A DNA stretch of 64,000 nucleotides from Rhodocyclales bacterium. Its GTDB lineage: Bacteria; Pseudomonadota; Gammaproteobacteria; Burkholderiales; Rhodocyclaceae. The notes below the pieces were generated by a model. That model worked only from the letters and a program-made list of their open reading frames with translations, was not told the origin of the DNA and searched no databases. The stretch lies in assembly GCA_016215645.1 (NCBI GenBank), contig JACRIX010000084.1, positions 62,001-126,000 of the forward strand, read 5' to 3'. Below, one piece after another: positions 1 through 9,319 of the stretch. Every line of letters starts with the position of its first letter. Positions within the stretch are counted from its first letter, which is position 1. The translations under genes and the position numbers were made by a program.

Positions 1-273
1 TGCCAGTACGCGCAGGTCAAATGCGCGATCCGCGATGCACTCCGATTCCTTGCACGCCGTGGCATCGGCCGCGGTCACCAGTTGCAGACGCATATCGAAC
101 TCGGAATACACCGCGCTGAAGCCTTGCAAACCCGCCGGCGCCTGCAGCTGGCGACGCACTTCCGGCGAGGCAGCACAGCCCGCGACCAGGAATCCCGCCA
201 TCAGCAAGCTCAGGCAGGTGCGCACTACCGGAACGCGGGCGTATCCCGTCGAACTGTTGCGTTTGCAGCGCAC
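1..273 (-). CDS. Lipoprotein, N-terminal part only (runs off left edge)
   Basis: An open frame enters the window edge and begins just downstream of gltX with GTG at 273 (a second GTG at 225 is also possible). The N-terminus is a lipoprotein signal: a basic stretch, a hydrophobic run (CLSLLMAGFLVAGC) and a lipobox LVAGC, so the mature protein would be anchored to a membrane through its cysteine. About 91 codons are visible, with two further cysteines spaced as CKESEC. I do not recognise the family. It directly follows gltX on the same strand and may share its transcript. Confidence 0.6.
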   Translation of the reverse strand, partial: MRCKRNSSTGYARVPVVRTCLSLLMAGFLVAGCAASPEVRRQLQAPAGLQGFSAVYSEFDMRLQLVTAADATACKESECIADRAFDLRVLA

Positions 274-285
274 CCGTTCAATCCG

Positions 286-1683
286 CTACGACTGCAAGGC
301 CTGCTCCAGGCGCGACAAGACCCGCTCCCTTCCCAGCACCTCAAGCACGGCATCGATCGACGGCGACTGGGGAAGCCCGAGCAAAACCACGCGCAGCGGA
401 ATCGCCAGCTGCGGCATCTTCATGCCCGCCTCCGTCGCTGTCTGCTTTACCGCCTGCCCCAACTCGGCCGCCTGCCAGGCACAATCCGCCAGCCTTGTTC
501 TGAGCGCGGCAAGCCCTTTCAGCGCCGGCTCGGTCAGATGCTGGGCGACCAGTTCCGGCGTCGGTGTGGGCGGGGCGAAATAGGGATGCATGGCGTCGGC
601 CAATTCATTGAGGTTCGCCACGCGATCTCGATGCAGCGTGGCAACCCGCGACGCATCCGGCCCTGCCTCGAAGCTCACCCCCTGCCGCACCAGGCGCTTG
701 CCCGCTTCCGCCGCCAGGCGCTGTGGATCAGCCTGCTTCAGATAATGGGCATTCAGCCAGTTCAACTTCTCGGTATTGAACTGGGCGGCGGACGCCGTGA
801 TGTGATCGAGATCGAACCATCGCACGAACTGCTCCATGCTGAAGATCTCTTCATCGCCATGCGACCAGCCCAGGCGCGCGAGATAGTTCAGCACGGCTTC
901 CGGCAGGTAGCCTTGATCGTCGTACTGCATCACCGACACCGCGCCGTGGCGCTTGGAAAGCTTCTGCCCGTCATCGCCGAGGATCATCGAAAGATGGCCG
1001 TATTCCGGCACCGGTGCGCCGAGCGCACGCAACAGGTTGATCTGGCGCGGCGTGTTATTGACATGGTCATCGCCGCGGATGACGTGGGTGATCTTCATGT
1101 CATGATCATCCACCACGACACAAAAGTTGTAGGTCGGCGTGCCATCGGCACGGGCGATGATGAAGTCATCGAGTTCGCAATTGGCGAACTCGATGCGCCC
1201 CTTGACCTGGTCGTCCCAGGCGACAATACCGTCCTGTGGATTGCGAAACCGCACCACCGGTGCGATACCGCTCGGCGGTGCAGGAAATTCCTTCCCGGTT
1301 TCGGGACGCCAGCGACCATCGTAGCGGGGCTTTTCCTTGCGCGCCTCCTGCTCGGCCCGCAAGGCATCCAGTTCCTCCCTGGAGGTGTAGCAGTGGTAGG
1401 CCGTGCCGGCGGCGAGCATCTCGCCAATTACTTCCTTGTAGCGGTTCATGCGCTGCATCTGGTAAAACGGGCCCTCGTCGTGGGCAAGGCCCAGCCACTG
1501 CATGCCGTCAAGTATCGCCTGCACCGCCTCCGGGGTGGAGCGCGCGACATCGGTATCCTCTATGCGCAGGATGAAGCTGCCGCCGTGACGACGCGCATAG
1601 GCCCACGAAAACAGGGCAGTACGCGCTCCGCCAATATGCAGGAAGCCGGTGGGACTGGGAGCAAAGCGGGTGCGAACGGTCAT
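286..1683 (-). CDS. gltX: Glutamyl-tRNA synthetase
   Basis: Cytoplasmic class I aminoacyl-tRNA synthetase that charges tRNA(Glu) with glutamate. The start was set at ATG 1683 because the family N-terminus begins right there ([18 protein letters not shown]); the frame is open further upstream but that part is unlike the family. The HIGH signature is present as HIGG in the first 20 residues, and the KMSKS loop is KLSKRHG near residue 240. The length of 465 aa is normal. The C-terminal half has the all-helical anticodon-binding character of the bacterial enzyme. It is followed closely by a lipoprotein gene. Confidence 0.97.
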   Translation of the reverse strand: MTVRTRFAPSPTGFLHIGGARTALFSWAYARRHGGSFILRIEDTDVARSTPEAVQAILDGMQWLGLAHDEGPFYQMQRMNRYKEVIGEMLAAGTAYHCYTSREELDALRAEQEARKEKPRYDGRWRPETGKEFPAPPSGIAPVVRFRNPQDGIVAWDDQVKGRIEFANCELDDFIIARADGTPTYNFCVVVDDHDMKITHVIRGDDHVNNTPRQINLLRALGAPVPEYGHLSMILGDDGQKLSKRHGAVSVMQYDDQGYLPEAVLNYLARLGWSHGDEEIFSMEQFVRWFDLDHITASAAQFNTEKLNWLNAHYLKQADPQRLAAEAGKRLVRQGVSFEAGPDASRVATLHRDRVANLNELADAMHPYFAPPTPTPELVAQHLTEPALKGLAALRTRLADCAWQAAELGQAVKQTATEAGMKMPQLAIPLRVVLLGLPQSPSIDAVLEVLGRERVLSRLEQALQS

Positions 1684-1781
1684 GGCGAGTCGTGACGTGG
1701 CGAAAGAATTGATTTTATTCCACTGCCGCACCCCAATTGACCGCCAGCAGACCTTTGTGGTTAAATTCGCGCCTCTTTCGC

Positions 1782-1856
1782 GGGCGGTTAACTCAGCGGT
1801 AGAGTGCCACCTTCACACGGTGGAAGCCACTGGTTCGATCCCAGTACCGCCCACCA
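1782..1856 (+). tRNA. tRNA-Val (anticodon CAC)
   Basis: A complete cloverleaf of 75 nt including an encoded CCA. The acceptor stem GGGCGGT pairs with ACCGCCC. The anticodon stem CCACC/GGTGG encloses the loop TTCACAC with anticodon CAC, which reads GTG valine codons. The T-arm has the usual GGTTCGATCCC. It lies between the divergent gltX and the cyclase gene. A weak 6-bp inverted repeat (TCAGGC/GCCTGA, 1874-1892) follows but has no T-run. Confidence 0.95.
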
Positions 1857-1905
1857 TTCGTTTTGCATATTGTTCAGGCTGTTTTGGCCTGACGCCAGCG
1901 TATCG

Positions 1906-3369
1906 CTAGCCGCCGCTGCGTGACTTCAGGTGATGCCCGAGGTGGCGGTCCGTCTTGATACTGTGATTGATGGTCCAGTCCATCAGCAGCAGCTTGATGC
2001 GGAACGCGAGATACACCGGATTTTCGGTCTCTGCCTGGATCTTCCCGCTCAGATGCTTCAGGTTTTCCTGAAACCGGCGATGCTGGTGTATATGTTCGGT
2101 GCGAAACGCATAACGTGCCTCCTGCATCATGGCTTCCTCGACCTGAAACTGCGTCGCCGCCTCCCGGGCGATGCGTTCGAGAATCGGGTCCGTATCCGGC
2201 AAACGACCTTCACGAACCGCTACGGCCAGCGCATTCAGCTGGCTCAGCATGCCGCGATGATGACTGTCGATCTCGGCAATGCCGGTACTGTAGTCTTCGC
2301 TCCAGGTCTGGCCCAGTTCGTTCTCCTCAATGCCTTCGGCATGGCCATTGCGCAGGTATTCGTCGCAGCGTGCCAGGTAGAGTTGTGCGGGAGCATCTTC
2401 CGGCACTTCCTCCAGGCAACGCACCAGGCGCGTCCGGGCACGGAAAATATCGGCGACAAAATAGAAGGCCAGCGCTTCCTCGAAGCGCTTCCGGGTGCGC
2501 ATTTTGGCGGCGCGCATCCCCGGCGGATCGCCGTCGAAAACCTCGTACACCGACTGCGCCTCCAGTTTGCCCTTGACCCGGCTACGGGCCAGGAAGCGGA
2601 TGCTGTAGCGGGAGGGATCTTCCAGGCTATGCAAGGTATGCTCACTGATCAGCAGGGGCACGCCAAAGGTCTTTGACATGTCTTCCAGGCGCGAGGCCAA
2701 ATTCACCGCGTCGCTGATCACGGTTCCTTCCATGCGACCGCTGCCGCCAACGGTTCCCAGCATCACGATCCCGGTATTGACTCCGATGCCGATCTTGATC
2801 GGCAGATATCCGGCGCGGGCGCGCCCCCTGTTGTAGTTGTCCAGGCGTTCAAGCATCGCCAGTGCGCTACGGACCGCATCATCGGTTTGTTCGGGAAACA
2901 GCGCCATGATCGCATCGCCGATGTATTTGTCGATCAGTCCCCGGAAGGGGACGATCATCGGTTCCATCTGCGACAGGTAGGAGTTCAGGAAATCGAAGTT
3001 TTCCTGCGGCGTCATGGTCTCCGACAGGCCGGTGAAGTTCCGGATATCGGCGAACAGGATGGTCAGCTTGCGTTCGGTCTGCATCCCCAGGCGCACGCCA
3101 CGTACGTTGTCGATGGACAGGAAGTGCAGGAACTCACGCGGCACGAAGCGCCCGAAGGCCTTCTCGGTATCCACAAGCTGTTGCCGCACACCAGTCAGTT
3201 CGCCCTGCAGCCGATCGATCTCGGCCTGCAGCGAATCCAGTCTGGTGCCAGGAATCGCGTCTTCGTTCACGTGCCTCGATTCCCCGAAAATGGCGGCATC
3301 GACTTTCTGCTCGATGCATCCCGTCAATCGCCCTGCCGTGCCTGGCCATCCGTGGGGTGTTCGCCCCAC
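1906..3369 (-). CDS. Class III adenylate/guanylate cyclase fused to hemerythrin-like domain
   Basis: 487 aa from GTG 3369; an in-frame GTG at 3270 is a possible later start. Residues about 45-70 are a coiled coil. Residues 95-275 form a class III cyclase catalytic domain with metal-binding Asp in ILFADIRNFTGLSE, the second Asp in KYIGDAIMALFPE, and VNLASRLEDMSK. After a linker, residues about 360-480 are hemerythrin-like (EIDSHHRGML, TEHIHQHRRFQ, MDWTINHSIKTDRH). The usual HFxxEE ligand pair reads QFQVEE, so one iron-ligand His is replaced by Gln. No transmembrane segment is seen, so it should be a soluble cAMP- or cGMP-forming sensor of oxygen, NO or iron. The nucleotide product cannot be told from sequence alone. 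It lies downstream of the GGDEF/EAL gene on the same strand. Confidence 0.88.
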   Translation of the reverse strand: MGRTPHGWPGTAGRLTGCIEQKVDAAIFGESRHVNEDAIPGTRLDSLQAEIDRLQGELTGVRQQLVDTEKAFGRFVPREFLHFLSIDNVRGVRLGMQTERKLTILFADIRNFTGLSETMTPQENFDFLNSYLSQMEPMIVPFRGLIDKYIGDAIMALFPEQTDDAVRSALAMLERLDNYNRGRARAGYLPIKIGIGVNTGIVMLGTVGGSGRMEGTVISDAVNLASRLEDMSKTFGVPLLISEHTLHSLEDPSRYSIRFLARSRVKGKLEAQSVYEVFDGDPPGMRAAKMRTRKRFEEALAFYFVADIFRARTRLVRCLEEVPEDAPAQLYLARCDEYLRNGHAEGIEENELGQTWSEDYSTGIAEIDSHHRGMLSQLNALAVAVREGRLPDTDPILERIAREAATQFQVEEAMMQEARYAFRTEHIHQHRRFQENLKHLSGKIQAETENPVYLAFRIKLLLMDWTINHSIKTDRHLGHHLKSRSGG

Positions 3370-3426
3370 TGCTCACCCCGGCGTCAGCTCCCCGCGCGCC
3401 GCCGATACCGGCTATCCACCGCGGCA

Positions 3427-6400
3427 TTATCCAACAAGGTGGAGACGCTCGGGGCCTTCGGTTTCGGTGAAAAAGCTGCCCTGCTTCTGGTTGTCCGCCA
3501 GGATCTTCGCAAAATCCTCGGCGCTCACGCCCTGCGAGAACCGATATCCCTGGAGCACATCGCATCGAGCGCGCCGCAGGACGTTCACCTGGCTCGCCGA
3601 TTCAACCCCGGCGGCGACGACTTTCAGGTTGAGCGCATGGGCCATCGCGATGATCGTGCGCGTTATCGCCATGGCCTCGGCATCGTTAGGGGTGTCCTGG
3701 ATAAAGGAGCGGTCGATCTTCAGCGCGTCGATGGGGAATCGGTTCAGGTAGCTCAGGCTGGAATAGCCGGTGCCGAAATTGTCCATTGAAAGCCTGATGC
3801 CAAGATCGCTCAGGCGATGCAGCAACGTCAGCCCTGCCGGAGCATCGCGCATCAGAGTGGCTTCGGATATTTCCAGGTTCAGGAAGCGGGGATCGAAGGT
3901 CATTTCCTTCAGTACGGCATCAAGCTTCTCGACCGCCTTCTCATCCCTGGTCTGGGCCGAGCAGAAATTGACGGCAATGAAGAATTCGCTGTCGAACTGC
4001 TTGCGCCAGGCGATGTTGTTTTCCAGGGCCGTGCGCAGCACCCAGTCACCGACACGCACCGCAAGCCCCGCCTCCTCCAGCATCGGAACGAAGAATTCCG
4101 GACTGACATAACCGGCCTCCGGCCTGAACCAGCGCAGCAGCGCTTCAGCGCCGATGATGCGTCCGGTCTCGCCGGACACCAGCGGCTGATAGAAAACCTT
4201 CAACTCATCGCGCTCAATTGCGCGGTGCAGCCGTTCGCGCAACTTGATCTGGTCGGAAAGCTTTCCGTTGGTTTGCGGGAAGCGATAGGTATTGCCCCCG
4301 GCCTCGGCAGCAAGATACATTGCGGCATCCGCGCTCTTGGTGAGTGCTTCGGCATCCTCGCCATCCTTCGGGTACACCGCAATGCCGATGCTTGCGGAAA
4401 CGTAAAGTGCCGTGTCCGCAACGTACAGTGCGCGTCCCAGCTCCTGCTGCACGCGAGTCGCCGCCGCAGCGGCCTCGTCAGGTGTCCCGATATCGGAAAG
4501 CACGATCGCGAACTCGTCTCCTCCGAGACGCGCGACGCAGTGGCCGGGATCGACAGCGGCCAGCAGCCTGCCGGCGACTTCCTGCAGCAGGGAATCGCCG
4601 GCGTTGTGGCCGACCGACTTGTTGATCTGATCGAAGCGATCCAGGTCGATCAGCAGCAGCGCGGTACAGCGCTTGTTGCGGCGTGCGGCTATGATCGATT
4701 GCTCGAAACGATCGCTGAACAGTATGCGATTGGGCAAGGATGTCAGCGCGTCGTAGTGGGCGAGGAACTGCATGCGCTTCTTGATCGTCTTATGCACCGT
4801 AATCTCGGAGAACACGGCAACGTAGTTGACTATGTCACCGGCATCATTCTTCACGGCGCTGATGTTCATCCATTCGACGATGACCTCTCCATCCTTTCGC
4901 CGATTGCGGATTTCACCATGCCACTCGCCCCGGTTCATCAGCGAGCGCCACATGTTGTTGTAGAAAGCCTTGTCCTGCTGCCCGGAATTGAGCAGGCCCG
5001 GCGTCTGGCCGGCAACTTCGTCCGCCGTGTAGCCCGTGATCTCCGAAAAACGCCGATTGACCATCAGTATCTTGTTGTCCCGGTCGGTGATCATCACCCC
5101 TTCGGCGCTGTTCTCGAACACATGGGCAGCAAGCTCCAGTTTGCGCTCGGCATTCTGGCGGGCGCGGTCCTGCTCAAGGGCATCGAGCGCATGCGAAAGG
5201 TTTTCCGCCAGGCTCGCAAGCAGGCCCTGTTCCTCGCTGTCTGCCAAGTCTTCCGCCAAGCCGACGATGCATATGCCACCGGCCACTTCTCCGGATATCC
5301 GCAACGGCAGATGGGCCAACCCCAGGGCGTCGAATCCAGCCGGGATATCGGCGCCAAGGGAAGGATCACAGTCGGCGAGCGACGAATAGAAAGCGCAGTG
5401 CGCCGGATCAAACTCGCCGCTTTCGCCCCTGCAGCAGGAATCGGAGCGCAGCGAATCGGTGATGCGAGAGGCCAGTTCCGGGTGCTCACCAACCACAACC
5501 ATGGCCGGAAGCTGATACTCATGCGCATAAACCCAGGCCAGCGGGAAGCCACCGCTTTCATGCAAGGTCTCGACGGTTTCCTGGATCAGGGCCTGGGAAC
5601 TGCGGGTACGCAGAATGGCTTCGTTGGTTTGGCTGACGACGGCCAAGGTCCGATTCAGCCTCAACACATGCCGCTGCGCCGCCTTTTGTTCGGTGACATC
5701 GAGGAGGATGCCGACGATGCCCCCGACTTCAGCCTTGGTCGTGGAAAACACCGCCATGAAAAACATCACATCCTTGACCGTGCCATCGGCGCAACGAACC
5801 TTGGCTTCGTAGGTCTGCCTGCCGCCAGTGGCCAATAAATCCTTGTCCGCCTTGTCATAAGCCGCCGCCAGATCCGGCGGCGCGATATCGAAAACGCTCT
5901 TGCCAATCAAGGCCTCGCTCTTGGTGCCGTAAAAATCTTCGAATGCCTGATTGACGCCGATATAGCAAAGCTTGGCATCCTTGAAGAACACCGGTGACGG
6001 AATGGCGGCAAGCAGTTGCTCGACAAAGTTGAGGTTCTCGGTAAGCGCCTCATCGAGGTGCCTGCGTGTGGTGATGTCTTCCCCGATACCAAGAACATGG
6101 GATGGCTTGCCCGCGCCATCGAACAGCGCAATCTTTCGCATTTTTACCCAGCGTGGCGGCTCGCCAGGGACCTGCATGCGCTGTTCCGGAATTTCGACGA
6201 GACTTTGCTCGCGTATCGCCGCCAGATCCGTCTCCGTATCGTTCTCAGCTTGTTCGCCGTGGTACAACTCGCGACTGGACTGCCCAAGCAGCGATGCTTT
6301 GGATTGGCCAAACAGGGTTTCTCCAAGGCGGTTGACCCGGACCACCCTCAAATCGGATGCCCGCTTGAGGACAATCATGTTCGGTATGTGCTCGAAAATC

Positions 6401-7410
6401 GAATCGAGCAGGGCATGCGACTCCTTGAGTTCAACCTCCGTCTGCTTGCGCAGATCGACTTCCGATTTCAGGACTTCCTTGTCAAGGGACAACTGAAGGG
6501 TTCGCAAGGCCACCTGTTGCCCCATTTCAGCCGAACGGCGCAAGAGCAGATAGGTCAGCAGACCGACAAGGAGCCCCCCGGTCAGCAAAAGCAACAGTTC
6601 CCCGATTGCGATCGGCGGTACGTCCCATGCCGTCGGCAGGTTTGCCCGCAACTGTAGTCGCTGCCCCGGAGCAAACTGGATCTCATGGACGATGGCGCCG
6701 TCGCGAAGATCCCCGCCCATTGCAGCGATCGCCATGGCCTTCTGGCCAAGGGCAAGGTGTTCGAGGCGTAACGCATAACCCTGGCCGGCGAGGTCGCCAA
6801 GCCCGATCAATTTCGTGAGTTCGGCCACCGAGATGGCGACAACAATCTGCCCCCATGCCCTCGATTGAACTCCCGGGCGTTCGTGCACCAGTTTTTGGGT
6901 TGCGACTATAGCGCCTGGGAGATAGGAGATTCCAGGTACGCCATCCAGTTTCAGGATGCCTCCTACCGGCACAGCCGCAATCCATGGCGTTGAATCAAAA
7001 CCACCGGCAGACCCGTCAATGTCGAGACTCAATAGCTGACCTGGCTGACGCAGTCGAATTCCTGTCATGCCAGCCGGCACTACGGCAATACCGCCAAGAA
7101 TTCGATTTGTATGAAGTGCTGCCCGCGCCGCAGATTCCCAAGACTGGGGAGTAGCCGCTGGCGCCTTTCCGGCGACAATAATTTCCGGTACGGCCAGCGC
7201 CTGCCGCAGCAAGGTTTCAGAAACTGCCAGACGGATTTGCAGGTCGCGATTGGCATCCCGGGAGCGCGGCGCCAGGCCGTGATGATCACGGGTGTAGTAG
7301 CTGCCAACGGGAATGACGAACAGCGCCGCTGCGAGAATCGAAATCAGGCTTGCACCAAGCCGGCCAGGCACCAGATCCCTGAACTTGCTTATCAAGTTTG
7401 GCAAAGCCAT
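3427..7410 (-). CDS. Membrane PAS-PAS-GAF-PAS-GGDEF-EAL signalling protein
   Basis: 1327 aa from ATG 7410. An N-terminal membrane helix (about 20-40) and a second (about 270-292) flank a periplasmic sensing domain. Then come PAS (about 335-450), PAS (460-580), a GAF-like domain (590-745), PAS (755-875), GGDEF (about 885-1050) and EAL (1060-1310). The diguanylate cyclase site is intact (RLGGDEFAIV). The EAL domain keeps EALLRW and KIDRSF but has DNFGTGYSS where DDFGTGYSS is usual, and VAAGVES where VAEGVE is usual. It therefore lacks one metal-binding Asp and the catalytic-base Glu. The likely role is c-di-GMP synthesis with a degenerate, perhaps c-di-GMP-sensing, EAL domain. Confidence 0.92.
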   Translation of the reverse strand: MALPNLISKFRDLVPGRLGASLISILAAALFVIPVGSYYTRDHHGLAPRSRDANRDLQIRLAVSETLLRQALAVPEIIVAGKAPAATPQSWESAARAALHTNRILGGIAVVPAGMTGIRLRQPGQLLSLDIDGSAGGFDSTPWIAAVPVGGILKLDGVPGISYLPGAIVATQKLVHERPGVQSRAWGQIVVAISVAELTKLIGLGDLAGQGYALRLEHLALGQKAMAIAAMGGDLRDGAIVHEIQFAPGQRLQLRANLPTAWDVPPIAIGELLLLLTGGLLVGLLTYLLLRRSAEMGQQVALRTLQLSLDKEVLKSEVDLRKQTEVELKESHALLDSIFEHIPNMIVLKRASDLRVVRVNRLGETLFGQSKASLLGQSSRELYHGEQAENDTETDLAAIREQSLVEIPEQRMQVPGEPPRWVKMRKIALFDGAGKPSHVLGIGEDITTRRHLDEALTENLNFVEQLLAAIPSPVFFKDAKLCYIGVNQAFEDFYGTKSEALIGKSVFDIAPPDLAAAYDKADKDLLATGGRQTYEAKVRCADGTVKDVMFFMAVFSTTKAEVGGIVGILLDVTEQKAAQRHVLRLNRTLAVVSQTNEAILRTRSSQALIQETVETLHESGGFPLAWVYAHEYQLPAMVVVGEHPELASRITDSLRSDSCCRGESGEFDPAHCAFYSSLADCDPSLGADIPAGFDALGLAHLPLRISGEVAGGICIVGLAEDLADSEEQGLLASLAENLSHALDALEQDRARQNAERKLELAAHVFENSAEGVMITDRDNKILMVNRRFSEITGYTADEVAGQTPGLLNSGQQDKAFYNNMWRSLMNRGEWHGEIRNRRKDGEVIVEWMNISAVKNDAGDIVNYVAVFSEITVHKTIKKRMQFLAHYDALTSLPNRILFSDRFEQSIIAARRNKRCTALLLIDLDRFDQINKSVGHNAGDSLLQEVAGRLLAAVDPGHCVARLGGDEFAIVLSDIGTPDEAAAAATRVQQELGRALYVADTALYVSASIGIAVYPKDGEDAEALTKSADAAMYLAAEAGGNTYRFPQTNGKLSDQIKLRERLHRAIERDELKVFYQPLVSGETGRIIGAEALLRWFRPEAGYVSPEFFVPMLEEAGLAVRVGDWVLRTALENNIAWRKQFDSEFFIAVNFCSAQTRDEKAVEKLDAVLKEMTFDPRFLNLEISEATLMRDAPAGLTLLHRLSDLGIRLSMDNFGTGYSSLSYLNRFPIDALKIDRSFIQDTPNDAEAMAITRTIIAMAHALNLKVVAAGVESASQVNVLRRARCDVLQGYRFSQGVSAEDFAKILADNQKQGSFFTETEGPERLHLVG

Positions 7411-7599
7411 TCCAATTTATGAGAAAACTCCGTGCCACGTATCAATGGTGATCCGTGGAATATCCTGAAGGTAGCGGACATCCGATGCCTTCAACCGGTC
7501 GAGAAAATGGTGGGAACATCCGGCAGGATGGTTCAAGCAAATTTGAAGCCTAAACAGAGTGACATTCACCCCACGTAAAAAATCAGCGTCCGCCAGACG

Positions 7600-7626
7600 A
7601 AAAAAAGGGGCGCTGCCGCCCCTTTT
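7600..7626 (-). terminator. Rho-independent terminator after HiPIP gene
   Basis: GGGGCG and CGCCCC form a perfect 6-bp GC stem with a CTGC loop, extended by AAAA/TTTT. In the minus direction it is followed by a run of six or seven T. It lies 20 bp past the stop of the HiPIP gene. Confidence 0.85.
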
Positions 7627-7645
7627 CATGCCGAAGCAAGAGCTG

Positions 7646-7909
7646 TCAGGCCTTCTTGGCCCAGGCCACGCAGTAACCCTTCGGGGAAACTTCGGTGTCG
7701 CCCGGGAAAATCTTGCAGCCGCCGGCATCCTTCGCCGACTTGCCGGGAACGAACTGCACGCAGGTCGTGCAGCTCTTGTCACCCTCGGGGGAATCCTTGT
7801 ACTTCATCGACGTACGCATTGCATCGTTCTTCGCAGCGATCGCAACCACGGGAATCATCGCGAGCGCGGCACCGCCCAGCTTTAGCATGTTACGACGGGA
7901 CTGATCCAT
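7646..7909 (-). CDS. hip: High-potential iron-sulfur protein (HiPIP)
   Basis: 87 aa from ATG 7909, preceded by a GGAGAACG ribosome-binding site. The N-terminus is a twin-arginine signal (SRRNMLKLGGAALAM), as expected for a folded [4Fe-4S] protein exported to the periplasm. The mature part has the four cluster cysteines (CTTC, GGC, GYC) with family spacing and the aromatic/glycine-rich C-terminus (KGYCVAW). HiPIPs carry single electrons from bc1 complexes or c-type cytochromes to terminal oxidases or other acceptors. It appears to be monocistronic, with its own terminator. Its placement beside cytochrome operons fits a role in periplasmic electron transfer. Confidence 0.93.
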   Translation of the reverse strand: MDQSRRNMLKLGGAALAMIPVVAIAAKNDAMRTSMKYKDSPEGDKSCTTCVQFVPGKSAKDAGGCKIFPGDTEVSPKGYCVAWAKKA

Positions 7910-7931
7910 TCTTTCGTTCTCCAGGTTAAAT

Positions 7932-7948
7932 CCCCCACAGATTGGGGG
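7932..7948. promoter_or_regulatory. Inverted repeat in the HiPIP leader
   Basis: CCCCCA and TGGGGG are a perfect 6-bp inverted repeat with a 5-base loop, about 23 bp upstream of the HiPIP start codon. There is no T-run, so it is more likely a leader hairpin or operator than a terminator. Its role is unknown. Confidence 0.3.
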
Positions 7949-8015
7949 CCGGCCAATACTCTAGCAAAAATCGTGACAAACATGTATCTGCCGGAAGCAG
8001 GGAATTCACCTGCTT

Positions 8016-8564
8016 TCAACGTGGTCGCAGGCCGAGAGGCGGATGCCTGATCGCAATGACGATTCCCTCACCTGACCCAGCCGTTACCAGTACCGAAACG
8101 TTGGTGCTGGCGCCGACTTCCCGATCCAGCAATGCACGCATGTATTTGCCGTCATCGTCGTCGATTGTGGCCACGACGATGCGAATCGGCAATGCAACAA
8201 ACTCCTGTAGCGCACAGACACGTGCAATCGAAATCAGGACGCGCTCGACCCCCTCATGCCTTCGCTTGATTCCGTCTATCGGAATCCGCAAGTGGATCGA
8301 GTCATTGTGAATTACATCACTGCGATCACTGATGATGCGATGGCTGAACCCATCGCGAGAAATCACTTCGGACAGGCGCTCATGGATATCCTCTTGGACG
8401 CTGACGGGATTGCCTTCCGTCTGACGAGTCGAAGCACATGCGGCGACGGCAAGCACTCCGAGAATCAATGCCGGCACGAACGCGAACTTCCTCAAGGGAT
8501 CGACCACTCCGGCAATGCCCCGCCCGACGGCGCGGCGCCACTGAATCAATCGTGATCTACGCAT
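8016..8564 (-). CDS. Putative lipoprotein of unknown function
   Basis: 182 aa from ATG 8564, which follows the stop of the triheme cytochrome gene by 26 bp. The N-terminus is basic, then hydrophobic (FVPALILGVLAVAACAS) and ends in a lipobox-like AVAAC. The remainder is soluble, with mixed alpha/beta character and no cysteine cluster or heme motif. I do not recognise the family. It is the last gene of the kinase-regulator-propeller-cytochrome string, so a structural or assembly role on the periplasmic side is possible. That is inferred from context only. Confidence 0.6.
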   Translation of the reverse strand: MRRSRLIQWRRAVGRGIAGVVDPLRKFAFVPALILGVLAVAACASTRQTEGNPVSVQEDIHERLSEVISRDGFSHRIISDRSDVIHNDSIHLRIPIDGIKRRHEGVERVLISIARVCALQEFVALPIRIVVATIDDDDGKYMRALLDREVGASTNVSVLVTAGSGEGIVIAIRHPPLGLRPR

Positions 8565-8590
8565 CGCCTGGACTGCGGTCTCGCCCACCG

Positions 8591-9262
8591 CTAGTTTTTC
8601 CGGGCCGTCGACGCCGCTTGCGGAACGCTGTGGCATCGATTGCAGGCAAAAAAGGTGATGAAGGCCACGCGATCATGGCACATCCCGCAGTATCTGCCGC
8701 GGAAGATCTCGCTCATTGAAACCTGGTTGGCACCTGCCTTGGGGACAAACGGATTCGGGTGGCAATTTGAACAGTCGAGCCAGAGCGTGTGCGAAAGATG
8801 CGGGAAAAGAACATGGGGCATCTCCTTCGTATTCGTCATGACCACATTGAGATCGAACGTATGCATTTTTTCGGTAGGCGACAATCCTGCGCGCGGCATG
8901 ATCGCGCCGGAGCGCAACGCCGCCATCCAGTCGGGGAATCCAACGGCATCGCGCTTGAGTTCACGGGTGGCTTCATCGATTCTTTGCAGACGATGAAAAT
9001 CCGGATTTGACTCATCGTGGATAGGATTTCGTTCCAATGCCATGCGCGCGGGGTGGACTTCAGGCTCGACCACCGCGACGTTTGCCTCCGAACTGTCATC
9101 CAGTACTGGAGGAACGTTCGGTGCCGCCTTGAGCGCGGCAAGCATCATCAAATCACCGGCGAATGACGCCCCAAGTACCGCACATGAAACCACGCCGAGC
9201 ATGACAAGCCTGCCCGCCCATCGCCGCAGGCGCCTGACGGCGTTGCCGTCGGCAGCGCTCAT
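8591..9262 (-). CDS. Triheme c7-type cytochrome, membrane-anchored or exported
   Basis: 223 aa from ATG 9262. A hydrophobic segment at about 15-38 serves as signal or anchor. Three heme-binding motifs lie in the C-terminal 80 residues: CSNCH, CGMCH and CNRCH, preceded by HVLFPHLSHTLWLDCSNCH. That is the pattern of the c(7)-type triheme cytochrome domain also seen in the proteins at 37215-37799 and 38684-39655. A long N-terminal extension (about 40-120) has no heme. It sits downstream of two beta-propeller genes in the same string. Likely role: periplasmic electron carrier. Confidence 0.85.
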   Translation of the reverse strand: MSAADGNAVRRLRRWAGRLVMLGVVSCAVLGASFAGDLMMLAALKAAPNVPPVLDDSSEANVAVVEPEVHPARMALERNPIHDESNPDFHRLQRIDEATRELKRDAVGFPDWMAALRSGAIMPRAGLSPTEKMHTFDLNVVMTNTKEMPHVLFPHLSHTLWLDCSNCHPNPFVPKAGANQVSMSEIFRGRYCGMCHDRVAFITFFACNRCHSVPQAASTARKN

Positions 9263-9319
9263 CCTTCACGAAACCCGGACACCCGGCCATAGGTGAACTC
9301 CGGCGTCAAAGGCATGAAT

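Noticed and set aside
1874-1892. Terminator after tRNA-Val
   Set aside because: A 6-bp inverted repeat is present but there is no T-run on either side, so the support is too weak.
3817-5838. Long plus-strand open frame opposite the GGDEF/EAL gene (and similar ones opposite gltX, the sigma-54 regulator and the oxidase-like gene)
   Set aside because: GC-rich DNA gives long antisense frames; the minus-strand genes have clear domains and codon use, the opposite frames do not.
8105-8125. GGCGCCGACTTC inside the 8016-8564 lipoprotein gene as a repeat copy
   Set aside because: Only about 10 bases match; likely chance in GC-rich coding DNA.
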